In this document: in pieces, positions 7,088-16,331 of the stretch | Numbering within the stretch: position 1 is the stretch's first letter | Layout: each line of letters starts with the position of its first letter | Assembly: GCA_030916965.1 (NCBI GenBank) | Contig: JAUPVQ010000034.1 | Coordinates: 1 to 37,457 of the forward strand | Direction: 5' to 3' | Source of the DNA: Patescibacteria group bacterium | GTDB lineage: Bacteria > Patescibacteriota > Minisyncoccia > Phycocordibacterales > UBA9973 | DNA: 37,457 bases | Program-made: the position numbers and the translations under genes | The notes under the pieces: model-generated | The model's input: only the letters and a program-made list of their open reading frames with translations | What the model was told of the DNA's origin: nothing | The model's database searches: none

Positions 7088-8021
7088 TAGTAATCAATAC
7101 AACGAAAATACAGAGAATCCTTCAGTGGAGGCTTTTACAACCGAATCTACAGAAAGTACACATGAAGAAATATCCCATGAAGCAACCCTTTATGCAGAGC
7201 CTATTGCTCATTTTGGATCGTTTACTGTTACAAATGCATTGTTTACTAGCTGGATAGTTGTTTTGATTATAATTGCAATTTCGATTACTATCCGAATAAA
7301 AATCAAGAAAATTCCAAAAGGTATCCAAAATCTTTTCGAAATTATAATTGTAGGTGCTATAAATTTATGCAACCAAGTTACAAATGACGAACGCGTGACC
7401 AAAAAGGCTTTTCCTATAGTATTTGCTGTGTTCATGTTTGTTCTTATAAATAACTGGATGGGGATAGTGCCACTTGGAGGCTTCGGCCTTATCGAAAATA
7501 CTGAGCATGGCAAGGCCTTTATTCCACTTATTCGTAGCGGTACAGCTGATATAAATGGTACATTACCTCTCGCTATACTTTCAGTTCTAGGTGCCAATTT
7601 GTTTGGTGTATTCTCAATTGGCCTCTGGAAAACTTTCAATAAATATGTTAATCTGAAGGCGTTGGGAGGAATTTTTACAAAAATTCGTAAAGATCCAATG
7701 GTCCTTTTGACTGCTCCCATCATGATTTTCGTAAGTGCTCTTGAGTTGATAGGTGAATTTGCAAAAATCGCATCACTGTCATTTCGTCTATTTGGTAATG
7801 TCTTTGCGGGAGAGGTACTCCTTGCTTCAATGGCAGCCCTAATTGCCTACATATTACCGACACCCTTTTTACTTCTTGAGGTAATGGTGGGGGTGATTCA
7901 AGCATTTATTTTCTCCATACTGACACTTGTGTACTATACGATTGCATCACAAGATCACGAGGAACACGATGAAAAGCATGACGAAGCCCATCATACAAAA
8001 GAAATGATTGGGGCACACTAA
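7068..8021 (+). CDS. atpB: ATP synthase Fo subunit a
   Basis: Forms the proton half-channels beside the c-ring. The 317-aa protein has an unusual polar, Thr/Glu/Asn-rich N-terminus (about 1-50) and five or six membrane helices. The essential arginine is R240 in SFRLFGNVFAGE. The C-terminus is a hydrophilic tail rich in His, Asp and Glu (DHEEHDEKHDEAHH), not typical of the family and possibly metal- or pH-responsive. It overlaps atpI by 20 nt and is followed by an AT-only palindrome before atpE. Confidence 0.96.
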   Translation: MSTTINNSNQYNENTENPSVEAFTTESTESTHEEISHEATLYAEPIAHFGSFTVTNALFTSWIVVLIIIAISITIRIKIKKIPKGIQNLFEIIIVGAINLCNQVTNDERVTKKAFPIVFAVFMFVLINNWMGIVPLGGFGLIENTEHGKAFIPLIRSGTADINGTLPLAILSVLGANLFGVFSIGLWKTFNKYVNLKALGGIFTKIRKDPMVLLTAPIMIFVSALELIGEFAKIASLSFRLFGNVFAGEVLLASMAALIAYILPTPFLLLEVMVGVIQAFIFSILTLVYYTIASQDHEEHDEKHDEAHHTKEMIGAH

Positions 8022-8035
8022 AATAAAGGTCAAAC

Positions 8036-8286
<251 letters not shown>

Positions 8287-8287
8287 T

Positions 8288-8344
8288 TTCGCTACTGACA
8301 TTCTCGCCACTTTTCTATCAAAGTGGTTAGGAGTTAGGAGCGAA
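8288..8344 (+). promoter_or_regulatory. Large intercistronic stem-loop between atpE and atpF
   Basis: The outer stem TTCGCT/AGCGAA (8288-8293 with 8339-8344) and inner stem CCACTTT/AAAGTGG (8307-8313 with 8320-8326) are joined by a partly paired middle (CTGAC/GTTAG). There is no T-run, so it is more likely an mRNA stabiliser, processing site or attenuator than a terminator. Confidence 0.65.
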
Positions 8345-8368
8345 TATTTAAAAATTTAACAAATTACC

Positions 8369-8863
8369 ATGGATTCATTTATTTCAACATTTCACATAGA
8401 TTGGAAAATAATAATCGCTCAGGCGATTAACTTTGTTGTTGTCTTTTTAGTACTGTATTTCTTAGCAATCAAACCACTAAAGAAAATAATGTCGGAGCGT
8501 ACAGAGACTATCGAAAAAGGATTAAGTGACGCAAAAGAGAATGCTCTTGTTATCGAGAATTCTCGTAAAGAGTACGAAAAAGTTATAAATGATGCTCGTG
8601 CCGAGGCTCATGTAATCTTTCAAGAAGGCAAGAAGGAAGCAGAGATCAAAAAGACCGAAATGTTAGAGGAGGCAAAGACTCAAGTAGAGAGTATGATTGC
8701 AAGTGGCAAAAAGACTCTCGAGAGTGAGAAGGCTCGTATGGTAGATGAAGCAAAGACTGAAATTGTATCATTGGTAGTAAAAGCCACTGAGAAATTATTG
8801 GGACAAACTGCAGATAGTAAATTGGATGATAAATTAACTAAAAAGATTGGTGATATTAAATAG
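8369..8863 (+). CDS. atpF: ATP synthase Fo subunit b
   Basis: Peripheral stalk subunit of 164 aa. One membrane helix lies near residues 14-32 (INFVVVFLVLYFLAI). A long charged helix with Ala/Glu/Lys heptads then dimerises and reaches up F1. The motif IKPLKKIMSERTETIEKGLSDA is typical just after the membrane. ATG 8369 has no Shine-Dalgarno sequence. It follows the atpE hairpin and is separated from atpH by 3 nt. Confidence 0.94.
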   Translation: MDSFISTFHIDWKIIIAQAINFVVVFLVLYFLAIKPLKKIMSERTETIEKGLSDAKENALVIENSRKEYEKVINDARAEAHVIFQEGKKEAEIKKTEMLEEAKTQVESMIASGKKTLESEKARMVDEAKTEIVSLVVKATEKLLGQTADSKLDDKLTKKIGDIK

Positions 8864-8866
8864 TAT

Positions 8867-9274
8867 ATGTCTAATCTCAAGAACAACGACATAGCTTACG
8901 CAATACACCATGCCACCGTTGACAAGACAGGCAAGGAGCTTGATGTTGTTTTGGCAAATACAGCCAAATTCCTCACACGCCACAGATTACTGGGCAAGAG
9001 ATTAAATGTTATTTTCCAGACATTGCATCAAATACAAAATAAGGCAGATGGAATCGTCGAAGCAAAAGTCAAAAGTAAAAACAAATTAAGTCATACGAGC
9101 ATGGAAGAGATAAAAGATTTTTTGAAAAAGCATTACAAAGCCGAAAGCATACACATAGAAGAGGAACTTGATGATAGTTTGATTGGTGGAGTAAAGATAC
9201 AGGCAGGTGAGACAATCATAGATTTAACATTACAGAATCAATTGGGTCAATTACAAAAACATTTACTAAAATAA
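8867..9274 (+). CDS. atpH: ATP synthase F1 subunit delta (short form)
   Basis: Connects the peripheral stalk to the top of the alpha/beta hexamer. The C-terminal signature [21 protein letters not shown] is clear and ends in the usual QLGQLQKHL. At 135 aa it is about 40 aa shorter than the E. coli protein; the loss is in the N-terminal helical bundle that binds alpha. It begins 3 nt after atpF and ends 4 nt before atpA, in the standard operon position. Confidence 0.9.
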   Translation: MSNLKNNDIAYAIHHATVDKTGKELDVVLANTAKFLTRHRLLGKRLNVIFQTLHQIQNKADGIVEAKVKSKNKLSHTSMEEIKDFLKKHYKAESIHIEEELDDSLIGGVKIQAGETIIDLTLQNQLGQLQKHLLK

Positions 9275-9278
9275 GCTT

Positions 9279-10781
9279 ATGAAAAAGAATACAATAATAG
9301 ACAATTTAAAAAAGCAGATCGAGAATTTCAATACTGAAATAAAGGTAGAGAAAGTGGGCAAGGTTGTGGAAGTTTTCGACGGTATTGCCAAAGTAAGTGG
9401 ACTCTCTGATATCAAAGCATCTGAAATGGTGAATTTCGCTGGTGGGGAAGTTGGTGTTGCTCTAAACTTGGAAGAAGATTCAGTAGGTATCATTATTCTT
9501 TCAGATTTCTCCAAGATCAAAGAAGGTGACGAAGTTCGTGCAACAGGCAAGATTTTGGAAGTCCCAGTTAGTGATTCTCAAATCGGCCGCGTGCTCAACG
9601 CACTTGGTGAACCAATCGATGGTAAAGGTGCAATCAAGACTGATAAGTCCAATCCAATCGAAAAAGTTGCTCCAGGTGTTATCACTCGAAAAAGTGTGGA
9701 CCAACCAGTCCAAACAGGTATCAAAGCTATCGACGCGATTATTCCGATCGGTCGCGGACAACGCGAGCTCATTATTGGTGACCGTCAAACTGGAAAGACT
9801 GCAATTGCTATTGATGCGATATTAAACCAAAAAGGCCAAAACATGATTTGTGTTTATGTCTCTATTGGTCAAAAGGATTCCAAGCTACGCAAACTCCAAG
9901 CTCGTTTGGAGGAAGGTGGTGCTATGGATTATACAATCATCGTTTCTGCAGGTGCATCCGAGCCATCACCATTGGCGTACATTGCTCCCTACACTGGAGT
10001 ATCAATCGCCGAATATTTCATGGATCAAGGTAAAGATGTTTTGATTATTTATGATGATCTTTCCAAACACGCTGTTGCTTACCGCGAAATCTCACTTCTA
10101 CTTCGTCGTCCACCAGGTCGCGAAGCTTATCCTGGAGACGTTTTCTATTTGCACTCCCGTTTGCTTGAGCGTGCATGTCGTAGAAATGCTGAATACGGTG
10201 GTGGATCAATTACAGCATTGCCGATTATCGAAACACAAGCCGGAGATATTTCTGCTTACATTCCAACCAACGTTATTTCGATTACAGACGGTCAAATTTT
10301 CTTGGAAACTGATTTGTTTTACAAAGGTATCCGCCCAGCCGTGAACGTTGGATTCTCCGTGTCTCGTGTGGGGTCAAGTGCTCAGATAAAAGCAATGAAG
10401 AAAGTTGCCGGAACTCTCAAGCTCGACCTTGCGCAATTCCGCGAATTGGAAGCCTTTGCTCAATTCGGATCTGATCTCGACGATGCTACAAAGCGCCAAC
10501 TAGAGCGTGGTAAAAGAGCCGTGGAAGTCCTCAAGCAACCTCAATACTCTCCAATCATTGTAGAGCACCAAGTGGCAGTATTGTATGCGCTAGTCAAAGG
10601 GTATATGGATGACATAGCAATCGACAAAATCAAAGAATTCGAAACTGGATTGGTGGAATACACAGAGCGTGCAGTCCCAGCATTCTTCAAAGAAGTTAAA
10701 GAAAAAGGAATGTACAGTGAAGAGTCCGAAGAAGCATTTAAAAAGTCACTAGCAGATTTCAAGCTTTCATTTGTGAAATAA
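9279..10781 (+). CDS. atpA: ATP synthase F1 subunit alpha
   Basis: Non-catalytic nucleotide-binding subunit of the F1 hexamer, 500 aa. The Walker A motif is G167-DRQTGKT-174, followed by the alpha-specific [13 protein letters not shown] and [17 protein letters not shown] (Walker B). [14 protein letters not shown] and the arginine-finger region [13 protein letters not shown] are also present. Codon use includes more GC-rich codons than the small genes around it, consistent with high expression. It starts 4 nt after atpH and precedes atpG by 12 nt. Confidence 0.99.
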   Translation: MKKNTIIDNLKKQIENFNTEIKVEKVGKVVEVFDGIAKVSGLSDIKASEMVNFAGGEVGVALNLEEDSVGIIILSDFSKIKEGDEVRATGKILEVPVSDSQIGRVLNALGEPIDGKGAIKTDKSNPIEKVAPGVITRKSVDQPVQTGIKAIDAIIPIGRGQRELIIGDRQTGKTAIAIDAILNQKGQNMICVYVSIGQKDSKLRKLQARLEEGGAMDYTIIVSAGASEPSPLAYIAPYTGVSIAEYFMDQGKDVLIIYDDLSKHAVAYREISLLLRRPPGREAYPGDVFYLHSRLLERACRRNAEYGGGSITALPIIETQAGDISAYIPTNVISITDGQIFLETDLFYKGIRPAVNVGFSVSRVGSSAQIKAMKKVAGTLKLDLAQFRELEAFAQFGSDLDDATKRQLERGKRAVEVLKQPQYSPIIVEHQVAVLYALVKGYMDDIAIDKIKEFETGLVEYTERAVPAFFKEVKEKGMYSEESEEAFKKSLADFKLSFVK

Positions 10782-10793
10782 TAGTTTTAATTT

Positions 10794-11699
10794 ATGGCAT
10801 CGACAAAAGAAATCAAATCACGAATAAAGAGTGTCAAGAACACAAAAAAGATCACCAAGGCTATGGAGCTTGTTGCTGCTTCCAAAATGAAGCGCGCAGT
10901 TTCTAGTACTCTTGCATCTCGATTGTATGCGGAATATTCTTGGCAGATTTTGACTTCGATTTCAGACAAGCTCGATGAAGTAACTCATCCATTTTTCGCA
11001 GAGAATACAGAAGGCAAAGTATTGATAGTGCTTATATCTTCCAACCGAGGGCTATGCGGTGGATACAATGCCCAAGTGATAAAAAAGACAATTTTAAAAA
11101 TCCAATCACTAGAGAATGAACAAGTAGAATTCATTACAATAGGCAAGAAAGGGGATGGTGCTATGCGCCGTACAGGTCAGAATGTTGTTGCATCCTTTGT
11201 CGAATTACCAGACAATCTTGCTCTTTCTGATATTAATTCTATCTCGAGATTGATTGCTACAGAATACAAAAATGGTACTTACATGAATGTGTATGTTGCC
11301 TATACAGATTTTATCTCTGCTTTGACTCAAATACCGAGGATTAGGAAATTGCTACCAGTTACAAAAAAAGAATTAAAGAAAGCAATTCAAGATATCGGAG
11401 ACCAACAATCAAGAGAAATGTTAGATACAAAGATAGATACGAATCAATATGTTTTTGAAGGAGATATAAATACATTAATCGAATCATTAGCGGAGAAATT
11501 GGTCAAAATGCAAATCTATCAGATGATCCTTGAGTCCAATGCTTCCGAGCAAAGTTCCAGAATGGTCGCCATGAAGAACGCAAGTGATGCAGCTGGAGAA
11601 ATGATTGATGATTTGACATTAGTATTCAACAAAGCCCGCCAAGCGTCGATCACGCAGGAAATATCAGAAATTAGTGCCGGTATGGCAAGTGTCTCTTAA
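10794..11699 (+). CDS. atpG: ATP synthase F1 subunit gamma
   Basis: Central rotor shaft, 301 aa. The N-terminal helix IKSRIKSVKNTKKITKAMELVAASKMKRA and the C-terminal helix (MKNASDAAGEMIDDLTLVFNKARQASITQEISEI) are the coiled-coil pair inside the hexamer. The Rossmann-like middle contains SSNRGLCGGYNAQV, the family signature. Length and order are normal. The 28-nt spacer before atpD is made of A/T only apart from the start, with no Shine-Dalgarno sequence. Confidence 0.98.
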   Translation: MASTKEIKSRIKSVKNTKKITKAMELVAASKMKRAVSSTLASRLYAEYSWQILTSISDKLDEVTHPFFAENTEGKVLIVLISSNRGLCGGYNAQVIKKTILKIQSLENEQVEFITIGKKGDGAMRRTGQNVVASFVELPDNLALSDINSISRLIATEYKNGTYMNVYVAYTDFISALTQIPRIRKLLPVTKKELKKAIQDIGDQQSREMLDTKIDTNQYVFEGDINTLIESLAEKLVKMQIYQMILESNASEQSSRMVAMKNASDAAGEMIDDLTLVFNKARQASITQEISEISAGMASVS

Positions 11700-11721
11700 A
11701 AAATATTATTAATATTATTAA

Positions 11722-13083
<1,362 letters not shown>

Positions 13084-13090
13084 AAAAACA

Positions 13091-13534
13091 ATGTCAACAA
13101 AATTAGAATTAAAAATAGTTACACCAGAGCGTTTGATTCTCCAAGAAATGGTAGATCAGGTGACTTTGCCAACGACAGAAGGTGAGGTGACAATCTTGGC
13201 CAACCACATTCCTATTATTGCTGGGCTTGCATCTGGCGATATTGTAGCGATGAACGATGGGGAATATGTGCCGATGGCTGTATCTGGTGGATTCGTAGAA
13301 GTGAAAAAGGAGAACAATATCACTATAGTTGCAATCTTGGCTGACTTTGCAGAACATGTAAGCAATATTACTGATGAGGAAATATCGAAAGCAAAAGCTA
13401 AATCCGAAGAATTGCGCAAGCTTGCTCTAGACAAAGGCACAGTGGACTACGAGCATTTTGCAGCTGAACTCGAACGCTCACTCACTCGTGTTAAAATTGC
13501 AGATAAGTGGAAGAGTAAAAAATATCGAAAGTAA
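13091..13534 (+). CDS. atpC: ATP synthase F1 subunit epsilon
   Basis: Rotor base and regulatory subunit, 147 aa. The N-terminal beta sandwich shows KLELKIVTPERLILQE, LPTTEGEVTILANH and MAVSGGFVEV. The two C-terminal helices (about 90-140) carry the inhibitory element. The track starts at GTG 13073, still within the end of atpD; ATG 13091 gives the normal family N-terminus. It is followed after 2 nt by trhO, so the ATP synthase transcript probably includes the tRNA-modification gene. Confidence 0.95.
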   Translation: MSTKLELKIVTPERLILQEMVDQVTLPTTEGEVTILANHIPIIAGLASGDIVAMNDGEYVPMAVSGGFVEVKKENNITIVAILADFAEHVSNITDEEISKAKAKSEELRKLALDKGTVDYEHFAAELERSLTRVKIADKWKSKKYRK

Positions 13535-13536
13535 AA

Positions 13537-14484
13537 GTGTATAAAATTATTTTATTTTATAAATATGTGTATATTGCCGACCCCAAAATGGAGCGGGATC
13601 TTCAGTTTGAGCTTGCACAGCGCTTAGGATTCAAAGGGCGTGCAATTGTTGCCCATGAAGGTATCAATTGTACTTTTGAGGGTACAAAAGAAGCTTGCGA
13701 GGAATATATGGCAATTATGAAAGCTGACCCACGCTATGCAGATATTCACTGGAAGATAAGTGATGGCTCAGCTGACGGTACATCTTTCCCGAGATTATCT
13801 GTTAAAGCCCGTCCCGAGATTGTGTCACTTCATTTAGGTGAAGAGGACGACATAGACCCAAATCAAACTACAGGAGTTCATTTGAAGCCAGAAGATCTGC
13901 ATAAATGGTACGAAGAAGGCCGAGAATTTCATATAGTAGATATGCGTAATGATTACGAATTGAAAGTAGGGAAATTTGAAGGCACCGTTTTCCCAGATTT
14001 AAATAATTTCCGCGACTTAAAAGAAAATTTAAATAAAATAGAAGACTTGAAAGACAAAACTGTTCTAACTGTGTGTACTGGCGGGGTCCGGTGTGAGAAG
14101 GCTTCAGGATTACTTGTCCGCGAAGGCTTCAAAGATGTATACCAGCTCGACGGTGGAATCGTGAGCTATATGGCCAAATATCCGGGTCAAGATTTCAAAG
14201 GATCACTCTATGTATTCGACAAGCGCAAGGTTATGCATTTCGAAGATAAAGATAAGCACGAAATTATTGGTAGGTGTGAGAAGTGCGATACTCCAAGCGA
14301 GCATTATGTGAACTGCGCCAATCTACTTTGTCATAGACATTTCATCTGTTGTGCAGATTGTCTAGAAGAGCCAGAAGGCAATCATCCATCAGGAGGAGTA
14401 GCATACTGTAATTGGAAGTGTGACCTCAAATGGAAATTATATACAGCAAAGAAGAATCTTTTGAAAAAGTTTGCATATAAATAA
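13537..14484 (+). CDS. trhO: tRNA uridine-34 hydroxylase TrhO (rhodanese family)
   Basis: Family members (formerly YceA/UPF0176) hydroxylate U34 of tRNAs on the way to 5-methoxyuridine or related wobble modifications. The N-terminal ferredoxin-like domain (about 1-95; FKGRAIVAHEGINCTFEG) precedes a rhodanese domain (about 120-225) with the active loop C180-TGGVR-C186. A Cys/His cluster (CEKCDT, CANLLCHRHFICCADC, CNWKC) follows, as in the long subgroup. It starts with GTG 2 nt after atpC, with no spacer for a promoter. Its TAATG junction overlaps the next gene by 1 nt. Confidence 0.92.
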   Translation: MYKIILFYKYVYIADPKMERDLQFELAQRLGFKGRAIVAHEGINCTFEGTKEACEEYMAIMKADPRYADIHWKISDGSADGTSFPRLSVKARPEIVSLHLGEEDDIDPNQTTGVHLKPEDLHKWYEEGREFHIVDMRNDYELKVGKFEGTVFPDLNNFRDLKENLNKIEDLKDKTVLTVCTGGVRCEKASGLLVREGFKDVYQLDGGIVSYMAKYPGQDFKGSLYVFDKRKVMHFEDKDKHEIIGRCEKCDTPSEHYVNCANLLCHRHFICCADCLEEPEGNHPSGGVAYCNWKCDLKWKLYTAKKNLLKKFAYK

Positions 14485-15098
14485 TGAATAGTTTTTCTAA
14501 AAAAGAAATAGCTCTATTAAAAAAGTTGAATACTCCTGCCAAGGTGCAGGATTTTATTAATAAAATTCCTTTTAATTTCGAACATAATAAAATAGATACT
14601 ATCAAATCACCTTTGAGAGTTTTGCGCGAGAGGAACTGTCACTGCATAGAGGGTGCAATATTTTCTACGTATGTTTTGTCATTACATGGATACAAACCAA
14701 GGCTTGTACATCTAAAGACTACAACTGATGATATGGATCATGTGATAACTATTTTTAAACAAGATGGCCTGTTCGGTGCAATTTCCAAGACCAATCATTC
14801 AGTACTTCGCTATCGCGACCCAATTTACAAAACTCTACGCGAATTGGTAATGTCGTATTTCCACGAATACTTTTTAAACAATGGTAGCAAAACTCTGCGC
14901 CAATATTCCGCACCACTTGATTTAAATATTTTTGAAGATGGTTGGGATGTGGAAACCGAAGACTTGTGGGGGATAGATGATGAACTCGATAATATTAGGC
15001 ACTACGACATATTTCCAAGAAAAGCACTAAAGAATCTAAGAAAAGCAGAGAAAATAGAAACAGAAGCCGCGAAGTCTGAAGAGTATAAGGCGAAATAG
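14484..15098 (+). CDS. Transglutaminase-like fold protein, function unknown
   Basis: A 204-aa cytoplasmic protein. Residues about 45-115 look like a papain/transglutaminase-like core. A Cys-bearing helix NCHCIEGAIFSTYVLSLHG is followed by a strand with His (DDMDHVITIF) and then GAISKTNHSVLRYRDPIYKTLRELVMSYFHEYF, the most characteristic segment of this poorly studied family. A Cys-His pair is thus available, but activity is not shown. The acidic C-terminal region (WDVETEDLWGIDDELD) and a Lys/Glu tail follow. Start and stop overlap with trhO (TAATG) imply coupled translation, so a link with tRNA modification is possible but unproven. Confidence 0.6.
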   Translation: MNSFSKKEIALLKKLNTPAKVQDFINKIPFNFEHNKIDTIKSPLRVLRERNCHCIEGAIFSTYVLSLHGYKPRLVHLKTTTDDMDHVITIFKQDGLFGAISKTNHSVLRYRDPIYKTLRELVMSYFHEYFLNNGSKTLRQYSAPLDLNIFEDGWDVETEDLWGIDDELDNIRHYDIFPRKALKNLRKAEKIETEAAKSEEYKAK

Positions 15099-15105
15099 AG
15101 ATAGT

Positions 15106-15134
15106 TTGCAAAAATTCAGAGTTGGGTGTAGTAT
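15106..15134 (+). promoter_or_regulatory. Promoter of the metK riboswitch transcript, TTGCAA-N17-TAGTAT
   Basis: -35 TTGCAA (15106-15111) and -10 TAGTAT (15129-15134) with exact 17-bp spacing, the same two hexamers as at rpmE. The start is expected near 15141, just before the aptamer. Confidence 0.8.
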
Positions 15135-15149
15135 ACAAATACAATTAAA

Positions 15150-15293
15150 TAGTTTTATCAAGAGTGGTGGTAGAGAATTGGCTCCATGACCCCACAGCAA
15201 CCCCTGTTACGGAAGGTGCTAACTCCAACCTTTATTAAAAAGGAAAGATACTAGTCTCTATCTTTCCTGTATTAACAGGAATTTTTTAATTTT
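15150..15293 (+). promoter_or_regulatory. SAM-I (S-box) riboswitch with terminator platform
   Basis: The aptamer shows the S-box hallmarks in order: TATCAAGAG, a kink-turn stem GTGG/CCAC, GAG/CTC closing TTGG, ATGA, GCAACC, then GGTGCTAA-TCC and a P4 hairpin CCTTT/AAAGG. P1 can form between TATC (15156-15159) and GATA (15247-15250). The antiterminator GGAAAGATA/TATCTTTCC (15242-15250 with 15259-15267) uses the same GATA and shares TTCC with terminator TTCCTGT/ACAGGAA (15264-15281) plus T6. High SAM should therefore end transcription before metK. Confidence 0.93.
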
Positions 15294-16229
15294 ATGATAA
15301 AAACATGTGAATTCGTGAGCCCAATGCATCCAGACAAAATTTGCGATTATATAGCAGACAGTATTCTCGATGCGTATTTGGAGGGGGATAAAAACAGTCG
15401 CGTAGCGACAGAGGTGATGGGTGGTCACAATCTTATTACTATCAATGGCGAAGTCACTTCAACTTCAAAACCAGATCTAGAGAAAATTGTGAAGGGTATT
15501 GTAGGTGAGAGCTACAAAGTAATTATAAATATTGTTCAACAGAGTCCCGAGATTGCTGCCGGTGTAGACACAGGTGGTGCCGGTGACCAAGGTATAATGA
15601 AGGGCTATGCTACAAGTGAGACTCCTGAATGTCTACCACTTGAATACACACTGGCTCGCAATTTGTGCCAAAAGATTTTCGAAGTGTATCCGTATGATGG
15701 CAAGACTCAAGTAACTATCGAAGACGGTGTAGTTACAACTGTTGTTGCAAGTTTCCAAAATGCAAAAAATGCAGAATTGTTGCCATTAGTCCAAAGTATA
15801 ATTACAGCGAAAGAGTATCTTATTAATCCAGCTGGTGAATGGAATCAAGGTGGATTTGATGCCGATACCGGACTCTCTGGACGCAAATTGATTATCGACA
15901 ACTATGGTCCAGAAGTTCCAATTGGTGGGGGCTCATTTAGTGGCAAGGATTATACAAAGGTTGATCGCTCTGGTGCATATATGGCACGCAAGATCGCAGT
16001 AGAAATATTGAAAGCACGTGGTGGAAAAGAAGTGTACACCAAGCTCGCATATGCAATCGGCAAAGCTGAGCCTGTAATGGCAGTTGCGGTAATTGATGGC
16101 AAAGAGGAGCAAATCACAGGCTACAACCTTACTCCAAAAGGTATAAGAGAATTTTTGAAATTAGATACTGTGTCATACAAAGACACTTGCACTTGGGGAC
16201 ATTTCGGACACAATTTTAATTGGGATTAA
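15294..16229 (+). CDS. metK: S-adenosylmethionine synthetase (compact form)
   Basis: Makes S-adenosylmethionine from ATP and methionine. The 311-aa protein is about 70 aa shorter than the E. coli enzyme but keeps the key motifs: HPDKICDYIAD (residue 12 on), VDTGGAGDQGIMKGYA, the P-loop-like GGGSFSGKDYTKVDRSGAYMAR and FGRKL-type DTGLSGRKLIIDNYG. The N-terminus is shortened so that the MHPDK motif comes early, and loops in the central domain are reduced. It is controlled by the SAM-I riboswitch immediately upstream. The SAM product is used by the methyltransferases elsewhere in the window. Confidence 0.95.
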   Translation: MIKTCEFVSPMHPDKICDYIADSILDAYLEGDKNSRVATEVMGGHNLITINGEVTSTSKPDLEKIVKGIVGESYKVIINIVQQSPEIAAGVDTGGAGDQGIMKGYATSETPECLPLEYTLARNLCQKIFEVYPYDGKTQVTIEDGVVTTVVASFQNAKNAELLPLVQSIITAKEYLINPAGEWNQGGFDADTGLSGRKLIIDNYGPEVPIGGGSFSGKDYTKVDRSGAYMARKIAVEILKARGGKEVYTKLAYAIGKAEPVMAVAVIDGKEEQITGYNLTPKGIREFLKLDTVSYKDTCTWGHFGHNFNWD

Positions 16230-16256
16230 ATACACTTGCTAAAATTAAATATATGG

Positions 16257-16262
16257 TACAAT
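16257..16262 (+). promoter_or_regulatory. -10 box TACAAT, leaderless arrangement
   Basis: TGG-TACAAT ends exactly six nt before the ATG of a 20-codon ORF at 16269. Confidence 0.65.
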
Positions 16263-16268
16263 AAATAC

Positions 16269-16331
16269 ATGAGATACATAGATGTCATTTCTCATAGTCG
16301 ATTTATTAATAGTTTAAAATTAAATATATGA
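16269..16331 (+). CDS. 20-aa leader peptide overlapping the next gene (ATGA)
   Basis: MRYIDVISHSRFINSLKLNI, too short for the ORF track. Two signals support it. A -10 box ends six nt before its ATG, the leaderless spacing seen across the window. Its TGA stop overlaps the ATG of the coiled-coil gene as ATGA, the classic coupling arrangement. The DNA can also form ATGAGA/TCTCAT pairing (16269-16274 with 16290-16295). It probably serves to load ribosomes for the downstream gene; the peptide itself may have no function. Confidence 0.5.
   Translation: MRYIDVISHSRFINSLKLNI

Noticed and set aside
7208-7723. 171-aa minus-strand ORF inside atpB
   Set aside because: It is antisense to a conserved membrane protein gene, with no start signal or recognisable domain.
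15120-15293. SAM-IV class riboswitch
   Set aside because: The ATGA, GCAACC and GGTGCTAA blocks and the kink-turn layout match SAM-I (S-box) better.
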